A stretch of 33,569 bases of DNA from Pseudomonadota bacterium (GCA_020027645.1 JAHKKM010000013.1:1-33569); one strand, 5' to 3'. Positions 1 to 8,741 are shown, numbered from the stretch's first letter. Numbers and translations: made by a program. Notes: generated by a model not told the origin, from the letters alone.

Positions 1-75
1 ACGGTATGCCTTTCGAGTGAGTAAAGATTTCCGAGCGAGAAAGGCATGGCGGCGCGGCGCCGTACAGGCAAAGCA

Positions 76-194
76 GTCGCCCGCAATGCGGGCTCCTACA
101 GGTGAGATCGTGCCAGGTTTTGTCGCCTGCAGTGCAGGCTCCTGCAGCGCAAGACCGAAATTGCAGTCGCCTGCATTGCAGGCGACTCCTGACA
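76..194. repeat. Cluster of three REP-like palindromic repeats
   Basis: Three direct copies of a roughly 25-base unit start at 76, 122 and 166. Each has GTCGC, a palindromic core (CCCGCA-a-TGCGGG, CCTGCA-g-TGCAGG, CCTGCA-t-TGCAGG) and a CTCCTRCA-like tail. The core bases differ between copies, but the change in the first stem (T to C on one arm, A to G on the other) keeps pairing. The third copy has perfect ten-base arms, GTCGCCTGCA and its complement, around one base (166-186). The layout resembles the REP elements of Pseudomonas and relatives, whose tails also read like GGCTCCTACA. The cluster lies just past the 3' end of the minus-strand operon, where REPs typically sit and may stabilise or terminate mRNA. 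No U-tract follows the stems. Confidence 0.75.
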
Positions 195-212
195 TTGGTT
201 TGGCGGGATTGA

Positions 213-1178
213 TCAGGCCGGGAAGAAGTCGATCGGTTTCGTCGTGGTAATCGCCTCGACGTCTTTCGCTTCGAAGCGGAACATGCGCACACGCTGCACC
301 AGCTTCTGTTCGAGATCCGGATCACCGAGCTCGCTCGAAATCACTTCGCAGAACGTGACTTCGCCGGATGGCGCAATAGTCAATCGCAGCACCAGCTTGC
401 CTTCCAGCGTCGGATCGGCGCGCAGCGCACGGTTGTAGAGCGCAAAGATCGCACCCTTGTTCTTGTCGAACACCAGTTCGATTTCCTCGCGACTGCGCGA
501 TGCCTTGCCGCTCTCGCCGGTGCGACGCGCACCACCGGCCGACTGTCCGACCGCGGCGACCGGGCTGTCAACCTTTGAAATCGTGCGACCGGCAAGCCCG
601 GAACCGCCGGTATTCCGGCTCATGCTGGCCGTGTTGATGCCGCCGCTGGCCACGCCGGCCTTTGAGGTAATCATCGAGCGCTCGTTGCGCGCCGCCTGGC
701 CAACCGATGCGGTCAGCGGCCTTTCGTCCGCCAGTTTCTCCAGCACGTTGCTGTCGGCGAGTTGTGCAAGATCCTCGGTGAACGGCAACAGCGCTGCCTG
801 TGCCTGCTCGCGGGCAACCTTCTGTGTATCGATCGGGGGCGGCGCCGGTTCCGGTTCCGGTTGTATCCGCTCCGGTTCCTTCTCCACTACTTTCTCCGGC
901 TCGGGCTCCTTGATCGGATCCTTGATCGGCTCCGGCTCCGGCTCCTTGACCTTCGGTGGTGGCGGCGGTGGCTTCTGTTCCAGCAGCAGCTTCGCGATGC
1001 GCGGCGGAATTTCCACTACGGCATTGGGATCTACTGCCGGCGTCGGCAGGAACGGCCAGACCACGCCCAAGAACAGCAATACAGCAAGTACGATAGCCAG
1101 CAGCCGGCGGAACTTCTGTTCCTGACCCTCGCCGCTGGTCCATGGCAGCTCGTATTCTCTGTAATAAGGAATGTCCAA
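213..1178 (-). CDS. TonB-like energy transducer with AgmX/PglI-type C-terminal domain
   Basis: The predicted 321-residue protein has a short cytoplasmic N-terminus, one membrane segment (about 26-43), a Pro/Glu/Lys-rich periplasm-spanning stretch (about 68-115), a low-complexity linker and a C-terminal domain (about 230-321). That last domain carries the NRALRADPTLEGKLVLRL and APSGEVTFCEV signatures seen in AgmX/PglI C-terminal domains rather than the classic TonB fold. I place the start at a TTG (1178) because AGGAG lies seven bases upstream. The upstream ATG at 1271 would add a hydrophilic tail overlapping the preceding exbD and has no comparable support. By family it should couple inner-membrane ExbB/ExbD motion to periplasmic or outer-membrane partners. 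It is the last gene of the operon, directly after two ExbD genes. Its cargo is unknown. Confidence 0.85.
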   Translation of the reverse strand: MDIPYYREYELPWTSGEGQEQKFRRLLAIVLAVLLFLGVVWPFLPTPAVDPNAVVEIPPRIAKLLLEQKPPPPPPKVKEPEPEPIKDPIKEPEPEKVVEKEPERIQPEPEPAPPPIDTQKVAREQAQAALLPFTEDLAQLADSNVLEKLADERPLTASVGQAARNERSMITSKAGVASGGINTASMSRNTGGSGLAGRTISKVDSPVAAVGQSAGGARRTGESGKASRSREEIELVFDKNKGAIFALYNRALRADPTLEGKLVLRLTIAPSGEVTFCEVISSELGDPDLEQKLVQRVRMFRFEAKDVEAITTTKPIDFFPA

Positions 1179-1224
1179 ACCCTGACTCCTGATCCTGTTC
1201 CTTGTCCGCCCGGTACCGGTGTCT

Positions 1225-1761
1225 TTAGCGTGCGACGCTGAGCTGGCCAGCTTCGTCCAGCTTGTCCGCACTCTTCTGCAACACGGCGAGCGAAATTTGC
1301 CCGTAATCCGATTCGGTGCAGGTCGCCATGACCTTCTTCAACAGGCGGTACGGGATGTCCTTGTCGCCCATGATCGTTACCTCGCGACCGGCAATGTCCT
1401 CCTGCGCTTCTTTCCTCAAGACCCGATCGTTCTGCGATAACAGGGCCTGGCGCAATTCGGGAATATCGTTGCCTTTCATCTTCATCACCTCAGCAACCTT
1501 CGCCACTGGTACGCCCTGTACGATGATGTCGTGCTCGCCGATCAGAATGACAACCGTCTCCTTGGCTTTATCTTCCGCAATCGATTCGGGCAGCTGAATT
1601 TCCTTGGCGTTGGGCAATACTTCGACGTCAGCCGAGTTGACCAGCAGGAAGAACACGAGAATCGTGAAAACATCCATCAGTGACACAAGGTTCAGCCCAC
1701 CGCCAAGCTTGCCACGCTTGTGGCGCCGATCCATACGTTGCGCACGCTTGGATTTGACCAT
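1225..1761 (-). CDS. ExbD/TolR-type biopolymer transport protein (Asp-containing copy)
   Basis: The 178-residue protein has a basic cytoplasmic N-terminus (KSKRAQRMDRRHKRGK), one membrane segment (about 23-43) and a periplasmic domain of about 130 residues. The membrane segment reads LNLVSLMDVFTILVFFLLV. D30 sits at the position of the proton-carrying aspartate essential in ExbD and TolR. It lies three bases after the other exbD gene, so the two are almost certainly co-translated and may form the asymmetric ExbD dimer inside an ExbB pentamer. The role in powering the downstream AgmX-like transducer is inferred from gene order and family. Confidence 0.9.
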   Translation of the reverse strand: MVKSKRAQRMDRRHKRGKLGGGLNLVSLMDVFTILVFFLLVNSADVEVLPNAKEIQLPESIAEDKAKETVVILIGEHDIIVQGVPVAKVAEVMKMKGNDIPELRQALLSQNDRVLRKEAQEDIAGREVTIMGDKDIPYRLLKKVMATCTESDYGQISLAVLQKSADKLDEAGQLSVAR

Positions 1762-1764
1762 GGC

Positions 1765-2280
1765 TCAGGCGCCCCCATCGAGGATCGGCGCATCGCCGAT
1801 CGAAATATCCGGAAAGAGATCGTTGCGAATCACTTCTTCGTTTTCGATACTTAGTTCGACTCGTACCCGGTCCATGACCTGCACCAGCGTGTCATAGGGA
1901 ATTTCCGCTTCCAGCAGAATCGCAGCGTCGGTCTTTTCCGGATACCGTTTCTTGATATCGGAAAGCTTGGTGCTCAAGGCTTCGAAGTCGTAGCCGTCGG
2001 CCGAGTTCGGGTACACGCCCAGTGCGCCGACATTTCTGTCGCCGACTTCGATCTGACCTTTCCTCACGGTAATTTCCAGCTGGAAAGTCTGCTCCTGCGA
2101 ATTGACGGGCTCGGTAGAGGAGCCTGGCAGATTCAGTTCGAGAATCGCCATGCGCGAGAACACCGCTGTAATCAGCAGGAACGGAACCAGGATTACCATC
2201 AGGTTCATGAACACTTCAATGTTGAGTTCGACCGTCTCGTTGTTACTGCGACGACGACCGCCTCCGTGGCTGCGAATCAT
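1765..2280 (-). CDS. ExbD/TolR-type biopolymer transport protein (Asn in place of the channel Asp)
   Basis: The 171-residue protein has a basic N-terminus (GGGRRR), one membrane segment (about 19-40) and a periplasmic domain. It is clearly ExbD-like in length and layout. Where ExbD and TolR have the essential membrane aspartate (pattern LNxTPLID), this copy reads LNIEVFMN, so N26 occupies that position and cannot carry a proton. The next gene supplies the Asp-containing partner. The gene starts three bases after the ExbB gene ends. A structural, non-protonating partner in a heterodimer is the simplest reading. Loss of function is less likely because the frame is intact and tightly packed in the operon. 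Confidence 0.85.
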   Translation of the reverse strand: MIRSHGGGRRRSNNETVELNIEVFMNLMVILVPFLLITAVFSRMAILELNLPGSSTEPVNSQEQTFQLEITVRKGQIEVGDRNVGALGVYPNSADGYDFEALSTKLSDIKKRYPEKTDAAILLEAEIPYDTLVQVMDRVRVELSIENEEVIRNDLFPDISIGDAPILDGGA

Positions 2281-2283
2281 TGC

Positions 2284-2934
2284 TTATGCACCGGAGGGCT
2301 TCAGCTGACGTTCGGTAATGGCATTGAGAAACTTGACGCTGGCCATTTCGAGACTGTCGACGATTGTGTTGGTCTTGGTCTGCAGCAGCGCATGAATAAG
2401 CAGCAGCGGAATTGCAACGATCAGTCCGAAGGCGGTCGTGTTCATAGCCACCGAAATACTGGAAGAAAGCAGGTCGGCCTTGTCCGCCGGATTCGCGTTT
2501 GACACTGCGTCAAAAGCGGTGATCAAGCCCGCGATGGTGCCCAGCAGTCCGAGCAGGGTTGCGATGTTGGCGAGCGTGGCCAGGTAATGTGTGCGCTTTT
2601 CAAGTCGCGGCAGTACTTCCATCAGGCTCTCTTCCATCGCCTTCTCGACATCGTCGCGACGGCGTGCGGATTTAACCCGGTACAGGCCGTAGGTCAGGAT
2701 CGAAGCAATGGCCGCCTTCGATTTACCGGTCACCTGTGCCGCTTCCTGGAAGTTACCGGCCTTAAGGTACGGCACGATTTTTTTCCACAGATTGCGGTTG
2801 CTGGCACCGGACATAGTCAGGTAGGTCCAGCGCTCGACTGCAATTGCCAGGCCGAGGCCGAACACCATCAGGATCGGGTACATGAATATCCCGCCATCCT
2901 GAAAGAAACTCACGGTCGTGCTCCACGTATCCAT
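2284..2934 (-). CDS. MotA/TolQ/ExbB-family proton channel protein
   Basis: The 216-residue protein has three predicted membrane segments: about 16-35, about 120-142 (ATLLGLLGTIAGLITAF), and about 160-185 (AMNTTAFGLIVAIPLLLIHA). The Gly-rich second helix and the TAFGLIVAIP motif are hallmarks of the ExbB/TolQ family, and the length is that of a minimal ExbB. In these systems five ExbB subunits form a ring around an ExbD dimer and use the proton gradient. Here one ExbB gene is followed by two ExbD genes and an AgmX-like transducer, the same subunit mix as AglR with AglQ and AglS in Myxococcus gliding. Confidence 0.93.
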   Translation of the reverse strand: MDTWSTTVSFFQDGGIFMYPILMVFGLGLAIAVERWTYLTMSGASNRNLWKKIVPYLKAGNFQEAAQVTGKSKAAIASILTYGLYRVKSARRRDDVEKAMEESLMEVLPRLEKRTHYLATLANIATLLGLLGTIAGLITAFDAVSNANPADKADLLSSSISVAMNTTAFGLIVAIPLLLIHALLQTKTNTIVDSLEMASVKFLNAITERQLKPSGA

Positions 2935-2970
2935 TTGATTGCTCCTCTTAGAATCAAATCTCTTGCGTAT

Positions 2971-3423
2971 CTACTGTGTCGTCTCGCCGTACAGGTCATT
3001 GTAGTAGTCGACCTGTCGCAAGAATTCCGTTCGGTCCACCGGCGCCATCACTTCATCGAGCAATGTATTGACCGGCTTGCCGGTCAGATCGCCCGGATCC
3101 GACTTCTGCCAGGGCACGATGTACAAAACTTTCGGCAGCTCCTGGTTGCCGGTAATTTCCGACCGGCCAAGGTCCAGCCGATCCATCACCTGATTACCTT
3201 CCGAATCGCGCCGGACATCGGCCGACAGCACTGCTGAAGGCACAGCGGGGTCGAGCGCGTCGCGTTCGCTTGCTTCCGCGTCGGTCAATTCTTGCGTCGA
3301 TTCCACCTGCGTCGCGTCGACTTGCTCCGCGGGCGTCGGCGCTTCGGTCGCCTCTTCCTGCGCCTGCGCAGCAGTGCCGGTGAGGAGCAATAATCCCGCT
3401 ACAATCAACTTCATACCTGTCAC
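2971..3423 (-). CDS. Small exported protein of unknown function in the Exb/TPR operon
   Basis: The 150-residue protein starts MTGMKLIVAGLLLLTGTAAQAQ, a clear Sec signal peptide with cleavage expected after AQA. An acidic, Thr/Ala/Glu-rich linker (about 23-60) follows. The C-terminal half is more ordered and contains ELPKVLYIVPWQKSDPGDL. Its ATG overlaps the stop of the upstream TPR lipoprotein gene by four bases (ATGA), which indicates translational coupling. I recognise no named domain. Its position between the TPR proteins and the ExbB channel suggests a periplasmic accessory of the same machine, but this is inference from context only. Confidence 0.8.
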   Translation of the reverse strand: MTGMKLIVAGLLLLTGTAAQAQEEATEAPTPAEQVDATQVESTQELTDAEASERDALDPAVPSAVLSADVRRDSEGNQVMDRLDLGRSEITGNQELPKVLYIVPWQKSDPGDLTGKPVNTLLDEVMAPVDRTEFLRQVDYYNDLYGETTQ

Positions 3424-4070
3424 TCCGTCACATTTGCGGTTCTTTCGTTACCGCCAAGGCGCCGTTTGAGATCCGCAATCCACTTTGTGACCTGCTCATC
3501 GTCGCCGCCGAGCTCCTGGTAACGTTCAAAATGCTGCAATGCGAGATCGAGCCGCTGCAGATAGAGTTCGTTGAGGACGCCCAGGTTGTAGTGTGCCAAG
3601 GCATAGTCGGGGTCGGCTGTGACGGCCTTCATATATGTCGCTTCGGCCTCGATAAATTTGCCCTGGCGGCGCAGCAGCATGCCGAGCTGGTTCAGCGCCA
3701 CAGGATGCTCGGGATCGATGATCAACGCATCGGTCAGGCTGTTCTCGACCGCCTTGTCGTTACCCTGGCTTGCGTAAATGATCGCCAGGTTCACGTGCGC
3801 GCCCGGGTAGTCCGGATACTGCAGCAGGAATTCCTTGAAGCGCAGCTCCGCATCGAGAACATCTCCGGACGCCAGGGCACTCACGGCCTGCTCGTAAAGG
3901 GTCTGTGCCTTGGGCGGAACTTCCCGCACTACGCCCGCCGCTTCTGCATCGCCGGTTTTCGCCGGTTTGGGTCCCGAGGCGCAGGCCGAAAGCACGACGC
4001 CGCACGCGACCAGGAGCATCGCAATGCCAGGGCGCATGCCTGGTTGGTCAGTAAAGCGCTGTAACCACAT
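3420..4070 (-). CDS. TPR-repeat lipoprotein
   Basis: After a hydrophobic signal (GIAMLLVACGVVLSAC) the lipobox LSAC predicts lipidation. The mature part contains tandem TPR units such as AHVNLAIIYASQG, ALNQLGMLLRRQGKFIEAEATYMKA and ALAHYNLGVLNELYLQRLDLALQHFERY. TPR stacks bind other proteins, so it is probably a periplasmic scaffold. The start at 4070 has GGAG ten bases upstream and overlaps the preceding gene by 23 bases. A start at 4037 (MRPGIAM) would avoid the overlap and give a more typical short signal peptide, but has a weaker ribosome site. The longer frame back to 4127 is unlikely. It resembles PilF-type pilotins only in being a TPR lipoprotein; I see no pilus gene nearby. Confidence 0.85.
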   Translation of the reverse strand: MWLQRFTDQPGMRPGIAMLLVACGVVLSACASGPKPAKTGDAEAAGVVREVPPKAQTLYEQAVSALASGDVLDAELRFKEFLLQYPDYPGAHVNLAIIYASQGNDKAVENSLTDALIIDPEHPVALNQLGMLLRRQGKFIEAEATYMKAVTADPDYALAHYNLGVLNELYLQRLDLALQHFERYQELGGDDEQVTKWIADLKRRLGGNERTANVTE

Positions 4071-6867
4071 TTTCGCTGCGCTCCAGTTTCGCGTATCGGG
4101 CCGGCAACAAGCTCGCCAGCGCATCAAAACTTCGTTTCACCCATTCGTCATAAACGCCATCCACCGTGCGGCTGGCATTTGTTTCGTAAAGTTCGATTGC
4201 CTTTTCCTCGAACGGAAAGGTCTGCTCTTCGAGCAACAACTCGTATTCCTCGAGCGCGGCCGCATCGAGGTTGGCCGGGCGCTCGGACTCCATCAGGTCC
4301 TTGCTGAACTGTTGGTACACCTCGCCCAACCGGAAGGTTGAGGCGGTGGTGACTTCAGCCACGCCATAATCCGCGGCGTTGCCATAGACTTTCAGAACCT
4401 CTTCCATCAACGCTTTTTTCTGCGTCAGGCTGTCTGCCAGCGGCTGCGTAATCTTCATGTTCATGAAGCGGTAACGCACCGGTTCGGCGAGCTCGAGGGA
4501 AGCTTTCGCCGCCAGGAACTTGGTTCGATCCGAGCGCTGCGCTCCGGCGGTTGCGTCGACGCGAATGATTTCGGCCAGCATCAGGTCCCGGGCGCGGCTG
4601 TCGCCGCCGGCTTCGGTAATTTCCAGCAGCCGGAATCTCGCCTCGATCGATTCGACGATCGGATCCGGATACTGGTCGACAATGTTCTGCAGGACACGCT
4701 GTTCCGCGACGGTCTGGCCGGATGACTTGTACAGATCCGAGGCCTTCCACAAGGCTTCGCGTTTGACTTCGGCAGCGCTGTCCGGGTCGGCTGCGATGCG
4801 CTCGAACTCACTGGCCGCTTCGGCGCCGCGACCGGTTTCGAGATAGCTGACGGCGAGCTTCTGCGTGATGTCGTCGACGTATTCGCTGTCCGGGTAATTG
4901 CGGCGAAAATCCTCGAGGACGACAGTAGCCCGGCCCCACGCCGCCATATTGATCAGCACCGCGGCTGCATCGTACTCGGCGGTGGCACGAATCTTCGAAT
5001 CCGGCACTGCCTGACCGAGGCGCGTGAAGTGCGCGACGGCAGCGTCGAATTCGCCGGCATCGCGGGCCAGCTCGCCCTGCTTGTAGATCGATGAAGCTAT
5101 CCGGTCCTTGATTTCCTGCTGCGCAACACTGTCCTCGGGCGGCGTGAAAGTTCTCAGCTGGTAATAGGACGTTTCCGCGTCCGCGAACTTCGCGAGATCG
5201 AACTGCGAATGTGCAATGACTGTCCACGCCGTGCGAGCCTGTGACGCCTGCACCGGCGGTTGCTTGGTCACGACCGCCTGGCCGACGGCAATCGCCAGGT
5301 CGAACTGGCGTTGCTGGAACAGGTCTTCGGCGACTGTCGTGAGCACCGCGCCCGATTCCGGGTGCTCGGGATAGGTCTGCGCGAAACGCAAGCCGCTGTC
5401 GAGATAACGCTGGTGCCAGGCTGCCTTTGCCTCTTTTTCGAGCGTCGCTTCGTGCGCGCGATACGAGAGGATGGCGGCATAGGCCGACTCGCCAGAATGC
5501 GCGTGCAGGGGGTAATCGTAGGCGGTTCGCTCGTACTCGTCCGTGGCGAGATTGAAATCCTGGCTCTCGAAGAGAATTTCCGCCAGCAGGAAATTGGTGT
5601 TGGCGGAATCCGCCTCACCCGGGAAATAGTTCAGGTACTTGCGGTACCAGCGCGCCGCTTCCTGGTAGTCGCTGCGCTTTCCGCCTTTCTGCGCTTCGGC
5701 GTGGTAGTACTGCGCGAGGTCGGTCAGGTTGGCTTTGAGGTGCGCGGCCACGGCAGTGTTCTGCTCGCGCGGATTGCGCAGCCAGAATGGACCGTCCATG
5801 CCATAGCGTTCAACAAACTGTTTCTTGCCGTCCAATACCAGCGTCGGGAAGCCACCGAGCTTGTAGGCTTCGATGACTTCGACCTGCAGCAACGGCGCTT
5901 TCGGGTGATTCGGATCCTGCTTGACAAAGGCCTCGTAGGTTTCCGCCGCATCGACGTAGCGTTCTTTTTCCAGGTACAGATCGCCGAGGTTCATGAAAAT
6001 GATGTAACCGTACTCCGGATAGCCGCGCTCGCTGAGGAAGCTTGCGATACTGTCGGCGCCGTCCATGTACGAGAAACTGATGCTCAGGACGCGAAACGTG
6101 TCCTCGACGATTTCCCGCTCGGCGCGGCTCAGTGCAGCAAGCCGCTCGTCACCGTCCTGGATTTCGACCCCGGCAATCTTGCGGTCCAGCAGTTCGAAGA
6201 ACGGCTGCAGGCTGTCTTCGTGCATCGCCAGTTTGAACTGCGACCAGCCGAGTTTGTACAAGGACTGCTCGTAGAATCGCGAGGCATCACCGGTGGCGAC
6301 GACACTTTTATACGCGAGCTCCGCCTCCGCGTAGTCCTTGCGCAGGAACAGCATTTCACCGCGACGGAATTGCACTTCGTCGATCAGCGCCGTTCCCGGG
6401 TAGCGCTCGACGAGTTCGTTCAATGTTCTCAGCGCATCGTCGTTCTTGCCTGCAATCTCATAGGCCCGCGCAAGCTGGTACAGCACGGTGTCGTTGCGGC
6501 GATAGTCCGGATAGGTCTCGAGCAGCTGGTGAAAAAGTGCAGTTGCACTCTCGTACGCCCCCTGATCCAGCGACTCGATGTTGCCGCGCAACTGGTCGAC
6601 TTCGCTGGCTTCGAGTTCCAGGTCCGCGAGCCTGCGCATTGCTTCGGCGCGCAGCTCCGGATCGTCGGAGACCAGGTCGAGAAACTCCCGGTAGTTTTCC
6701 CGCGCCTTGTCGGAACTGTTGACGATCAGTTTGCCGGGCCGCACCTCGACCGCCTTCTTGTCCAGGCTCTTGATCGTTGGTGTTTTCTTGTCATCGGCCG
6801 TCGCGAGCGGTGCGAGGCAGCAAACCATCAGCAGGCAGATGACGCTTTTCATCCGAATCGTGGTCAT
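4048..6867 (-). CDS. Large periplasmic TPR protein
   Basis: The 939-residue protein begins with a signal peptide (MKSVICLLMVCCLAPLATA, cleavage before DDKKTP). The rest is an almost continuous array of TPR-like helical repeats, for example YESATALFHQLLETYPDYRR, DALRTLNELVERYPGTALID and RYVDAAETYEAFVKQDPNHP. The recurrent YPxxxxxxxA spacing is typical of YbgF/BamD/PglI-like exported TPR proteins. Its ATG overlaps the stop of the upstream TPR gene by four bases (ATGA). A second start at 6852 (MKS) would also give a good signal peptide. It is the largest protein of the cluster and probably a periplasmic scaffold linking the inner-membrane motor to the envelope. Function is inferred from family and operon only. 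Confidence 0.9.
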   Translation of the reverse strand: MTTIRMKSVICLLMVCCLAPLATADDKKTPTIKSLDKKAVEVRPGKLIVNSSDKARENYREFLDLVSDDPELRAEAMRRLADLELEASEVDQLRGNIESLDQGAYESATALFHQLLETYPDYRRNDTVLYQLARAYEIAGKNDDALRTLNELVERYPGTALIDEVQFRRGEMLFLRKDYAEAELAYKSVVATGDASRFYEQSLYKLGWSQFKLAMHEDSLQPFFELLDRKIAGVEIQDGDERLAALSRAEREIVEDTFRVLSISFSYMDGADSIASFLSERGYPEYGYIIFMNLGDLYLEKERYVDAAETYEAFVKQDPNHPKAPLLQVEVIEAYKLGGFPTLVLDGKKQFVERYGMDGPFWLRNPREQNTAVAAHLKANLTDLAQYYHAEAQKGGKRSDYQEAARWYRKYLNYFPGEADSANTNFLLAEILFESQDFNLATDEYERTAYDYPLHAHSGESAYAAILSYRAHEATLEKEAKAAWHQRYLDSGLRFAQTYPEHPESGAVLTTVAEDLFQQRQFDLAIAVGQAVVTKQPPVQASQARTAWTVIAHSQFDLAKFADAETSYYQLRTFTPPEDSVAQQEIKDRIASSIYKQGELARDAGEFDAAVAHFTRLGQAVPDSKIRATAEYDAAAVLINMAAWGRATVVLEDFRRNYPDSEYVDDITQKLAVSYLETGRGAEAASEFERIAADPDSAAEVKREALWKASDLYKSSGQTVAEQRVLQNIVDQYPDPIVESIEARFRLLEITEAGGDSRARDLMLAEIIRVDATAGAQRSDRTKFLAAKASLELAEPVRYRFMNMKITQPLADSLTQKKALMEEVLKVYGNAADYGVAEVTTASTFRLGEVYQQFSKDLMESERPANLDAAALEEYELLLEEQTFPFEEKAIELYETNASRTVDGVYDEWVKRSFDALASLLPARYAKLERSENVVTALY

Positions 6868-8738
6868 TGCGATGCGTCGCCCACGGTCGATGAGAGATCG
6901 TAGATGGCGGCCAACGCAAACCGCGCCTGCACCGTATAGGTGTCAAGACGCTGCTTCTGTGCCTGCAGCTCGTCCACAGCGATGGTTTGCAGGAAAGCAC
7001 GCTGCATTGCCATGGAGACATCGACGCGATCGCGCATTTCATTGATTTTCGGATCCAGTCCGGCAACGCGCTGATTGAACTCTTCAAAAAGCAGCGGTTC
7101 GTTGCGTATTGATTCGTCCACCTGGCGTCTTGAACGCTGCGTTTCGACCAGCGCTTCGCCGGTCTGGCGCAGGTTTCGCCGGATCAGTGCCGCACGAACC
7201 TTGAATTCCTTGTCCAGCTCCCATTGCAGGACGCCTTTGAGCAACTTGATTTTGTCCCGGACTTCCGCGGCCTCCGGGATATTCGCCTGCAGGGCCGGGT
7301 TTCGCTCCATCGCGGTGATCTCGCCCCAGAGCGAAAATTCGCGCGAGGTTGCCAACGCCAGCGAATCGCCGCTCTTCTCGATGCTGTCAAGGCGCGCATC
7401 GAATTCGAGCTTGCGTTGCACCATTTCGTCGAGATCGGCGTTGGCGAGGCTCGCCTCGGCACGCGGCAATCTTTCGTAGTACGCCAACTCCCGCGTCTCG
7501 AGCATGCTTTGATACACCTCGACACTCTGTTGCCAGCCGTCCAGGTTTCGCTCCATGTAAGCCAGGTCGCGGTAGTTCTTCAGGCCTTCCTGGAACTTGT
7601 GCGTCGCCAGCAGATGATAGAGGTAGCGCGATTCGGCGCCTTCCGGCAGTTCCTCCACTTTCCAGTACCAGCCAGTCGTACCGGTTGGGTCCTGGGACAG
7701 GAATTCATCGAACAATTCACCCGACTCGATTTTCTCTATCGTGCTGTCGATTCGCGAAGTCTCTTCATAGAACGCTTCGATGGCGTTGATGTAATGGTCA
7801 GCGGCCTGGCTGATCGAATCGAGCTTGGCCATCGCGTAGGGAATAGCAAGCATCGATTCCTGAACCGCAGGATCGAGGAGATCGCGCCCGCGCAACTCCA
7901 TCCATGGCACCAGTGCGCGCTGGTAATTGTCGATTTCAGCATCGGCCCAACCTACCCCGAGCAATGCCTTGTTCGAAAACGGTCCGGATAATCGCACTCG
8001 CTGTAGCACCGGTTTTGCGGACAGCGGCTGGCCGTCCTGCAGGTACGCATAGCCGAGCGCAAGGTTCGCCTTGTCGCGCAACGAACTGAGTTCTTCGTTG
8101 TACGGGTCGAGCTTGCCCAACTCGTCCAGCATGCCGACCGCAGAATTGATACGGCCGCTGCGGACCATGGCAACACTCAGGTTGTACTTGGCGTAGCTCG
8201 CCCATTCGTTCTTGCCGCGCCAGGCATTCAGAATCTCGATTGCCTGATCGTCCCGGCCCTGATCGATCAGGATCTGCGCTTTCAGCATTTGCCGCTCGGA
8301 TTCGAGTTCCGGCGGCAGTTCATCGCGAATATTTGCCAGCGCCTGCTCCGATTCTGCCAGGTAGCCGCGCTGCGACCAGATCTTCGAGAGGAAGAACCAG
8401 GTCCGGTCGCGAATCTGTGGGTCGACATTGTCGGCCAGCAGGCGTTCGAAAATCTCGGCGGCTCGAAGATGGTGTCCGTACGAGAGATACAGGCCACCGA
8501 GGAGCAACTCCGCTTCCGCACCGTGATTGGGCAGATGCGCCTGCTGTTGCGCCGCCATCAGGCGCACGATCGCTGGAAAATAGTCGTCCTGGTAGAAGTA
8601 GAACAGCACTTCGCCATAGTGCGGATCTTTTACGACGGTGGGAGGTTTCTGATCGCCTGCTGCGCGCGCTTCAGGTGTTGACACCGTGACAGCGAAAACG
8701 AGCCATGAAATCAGACAGATGGCGCGGCAAGCAATCAA
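6864..8738 (-). CDS. Periplasmic TPR protein with C-terminal coiled-coil region
   Basis: The 624-residue protein has a signal peptide (MIACRAICLISWLVFAVTVS, cleavage likely after EARA). TPR-like repeats fill roughly the first half, for example AEAELLLGGLYLSYGHHLRA and AEIFERLLADNVDPQIRDR. The C-terminal third (about 400-600) is rich in charged heptads such as QRKLEFDARLDSIEKSGDS and suggests long helices. It starts three bases after the upstream gene and overlaps the next TPR gene by four, so all three are tightly coupled. Exported TPR proteins beside an ExbB/ExbD pair are known from the AglT/PglI group in Myxococcus and the TonB2-associated TPR proteins of marine gammaproteobacteria. The exact role here is not known. 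Confidence 0.9.
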   Translation of the reverse strand: MIACRAICLISWLVFAVTVSTPEARAAGDQKPPTVVKDPHYGEVLFYFYQDDYFPAIVRLMAAQQQAHLPNHGAEAELLLGGLYLSYGHHLRAAEIFERLLADNVDPQIRDRTWFFLSKIWSQRGYLAESEQALANIRDELPPELESERQMLKAQILIDQGRDDQAIEILNAWRGKNEWASYAKYNLSVAMVRSGRINSAVGMLDELGKLDPYNEELSSLRDKANLALGYAYLQDGQPLSAKPVLQRVRLSGPFSNKALLGVGWADAEIDNYQRALVPWMELRGRDLLDPAVQESMLAIPYAMAKLDSISQAADHYINAIEAFYEETSRIDSTIEKIESGELFDEFLSQDPTGTTGWYWKVEELPEGAESRYLYHLLATHKFQEGLKNYRDLAYMERNLDGWQQSVEVYQSMLETRELAYYERLPRAEASLANADLDEMVQRKLEFDARLDSIEKSGDSLALATSREFSLWGEITAMERNPALQANIPEAAEVRDKIKLLKGVLQWELDKEFKVRAALIRRNLRQTGEALVETQRSRRQVDESIRNEPLLFEEFNQRVAGLDPKINEMRDRVDVSMAMQRAFLQTIAVDELQAQKQRLDTYTVQARFALAAIYDLSSTVGDASQ

Positions 8739-8741
8739 GGA

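Noticed and set aside
840..965. Apparent short tandem repeats (GGCTCC/GGTTCC)
   Set aside because: They encode the Pro/Glu/Lys-rich spacer of the TonB-like protein and are explained by its repetitive amino acid sequence.
5260..6903. A 547-codon plus-strand open frame opposite the large TPR gene
   Set aside because: It is antisense to a TPR protein with signal peptide and coupled start. Its translation is low-quality, with no domain, and results from GC-rich codon bias.
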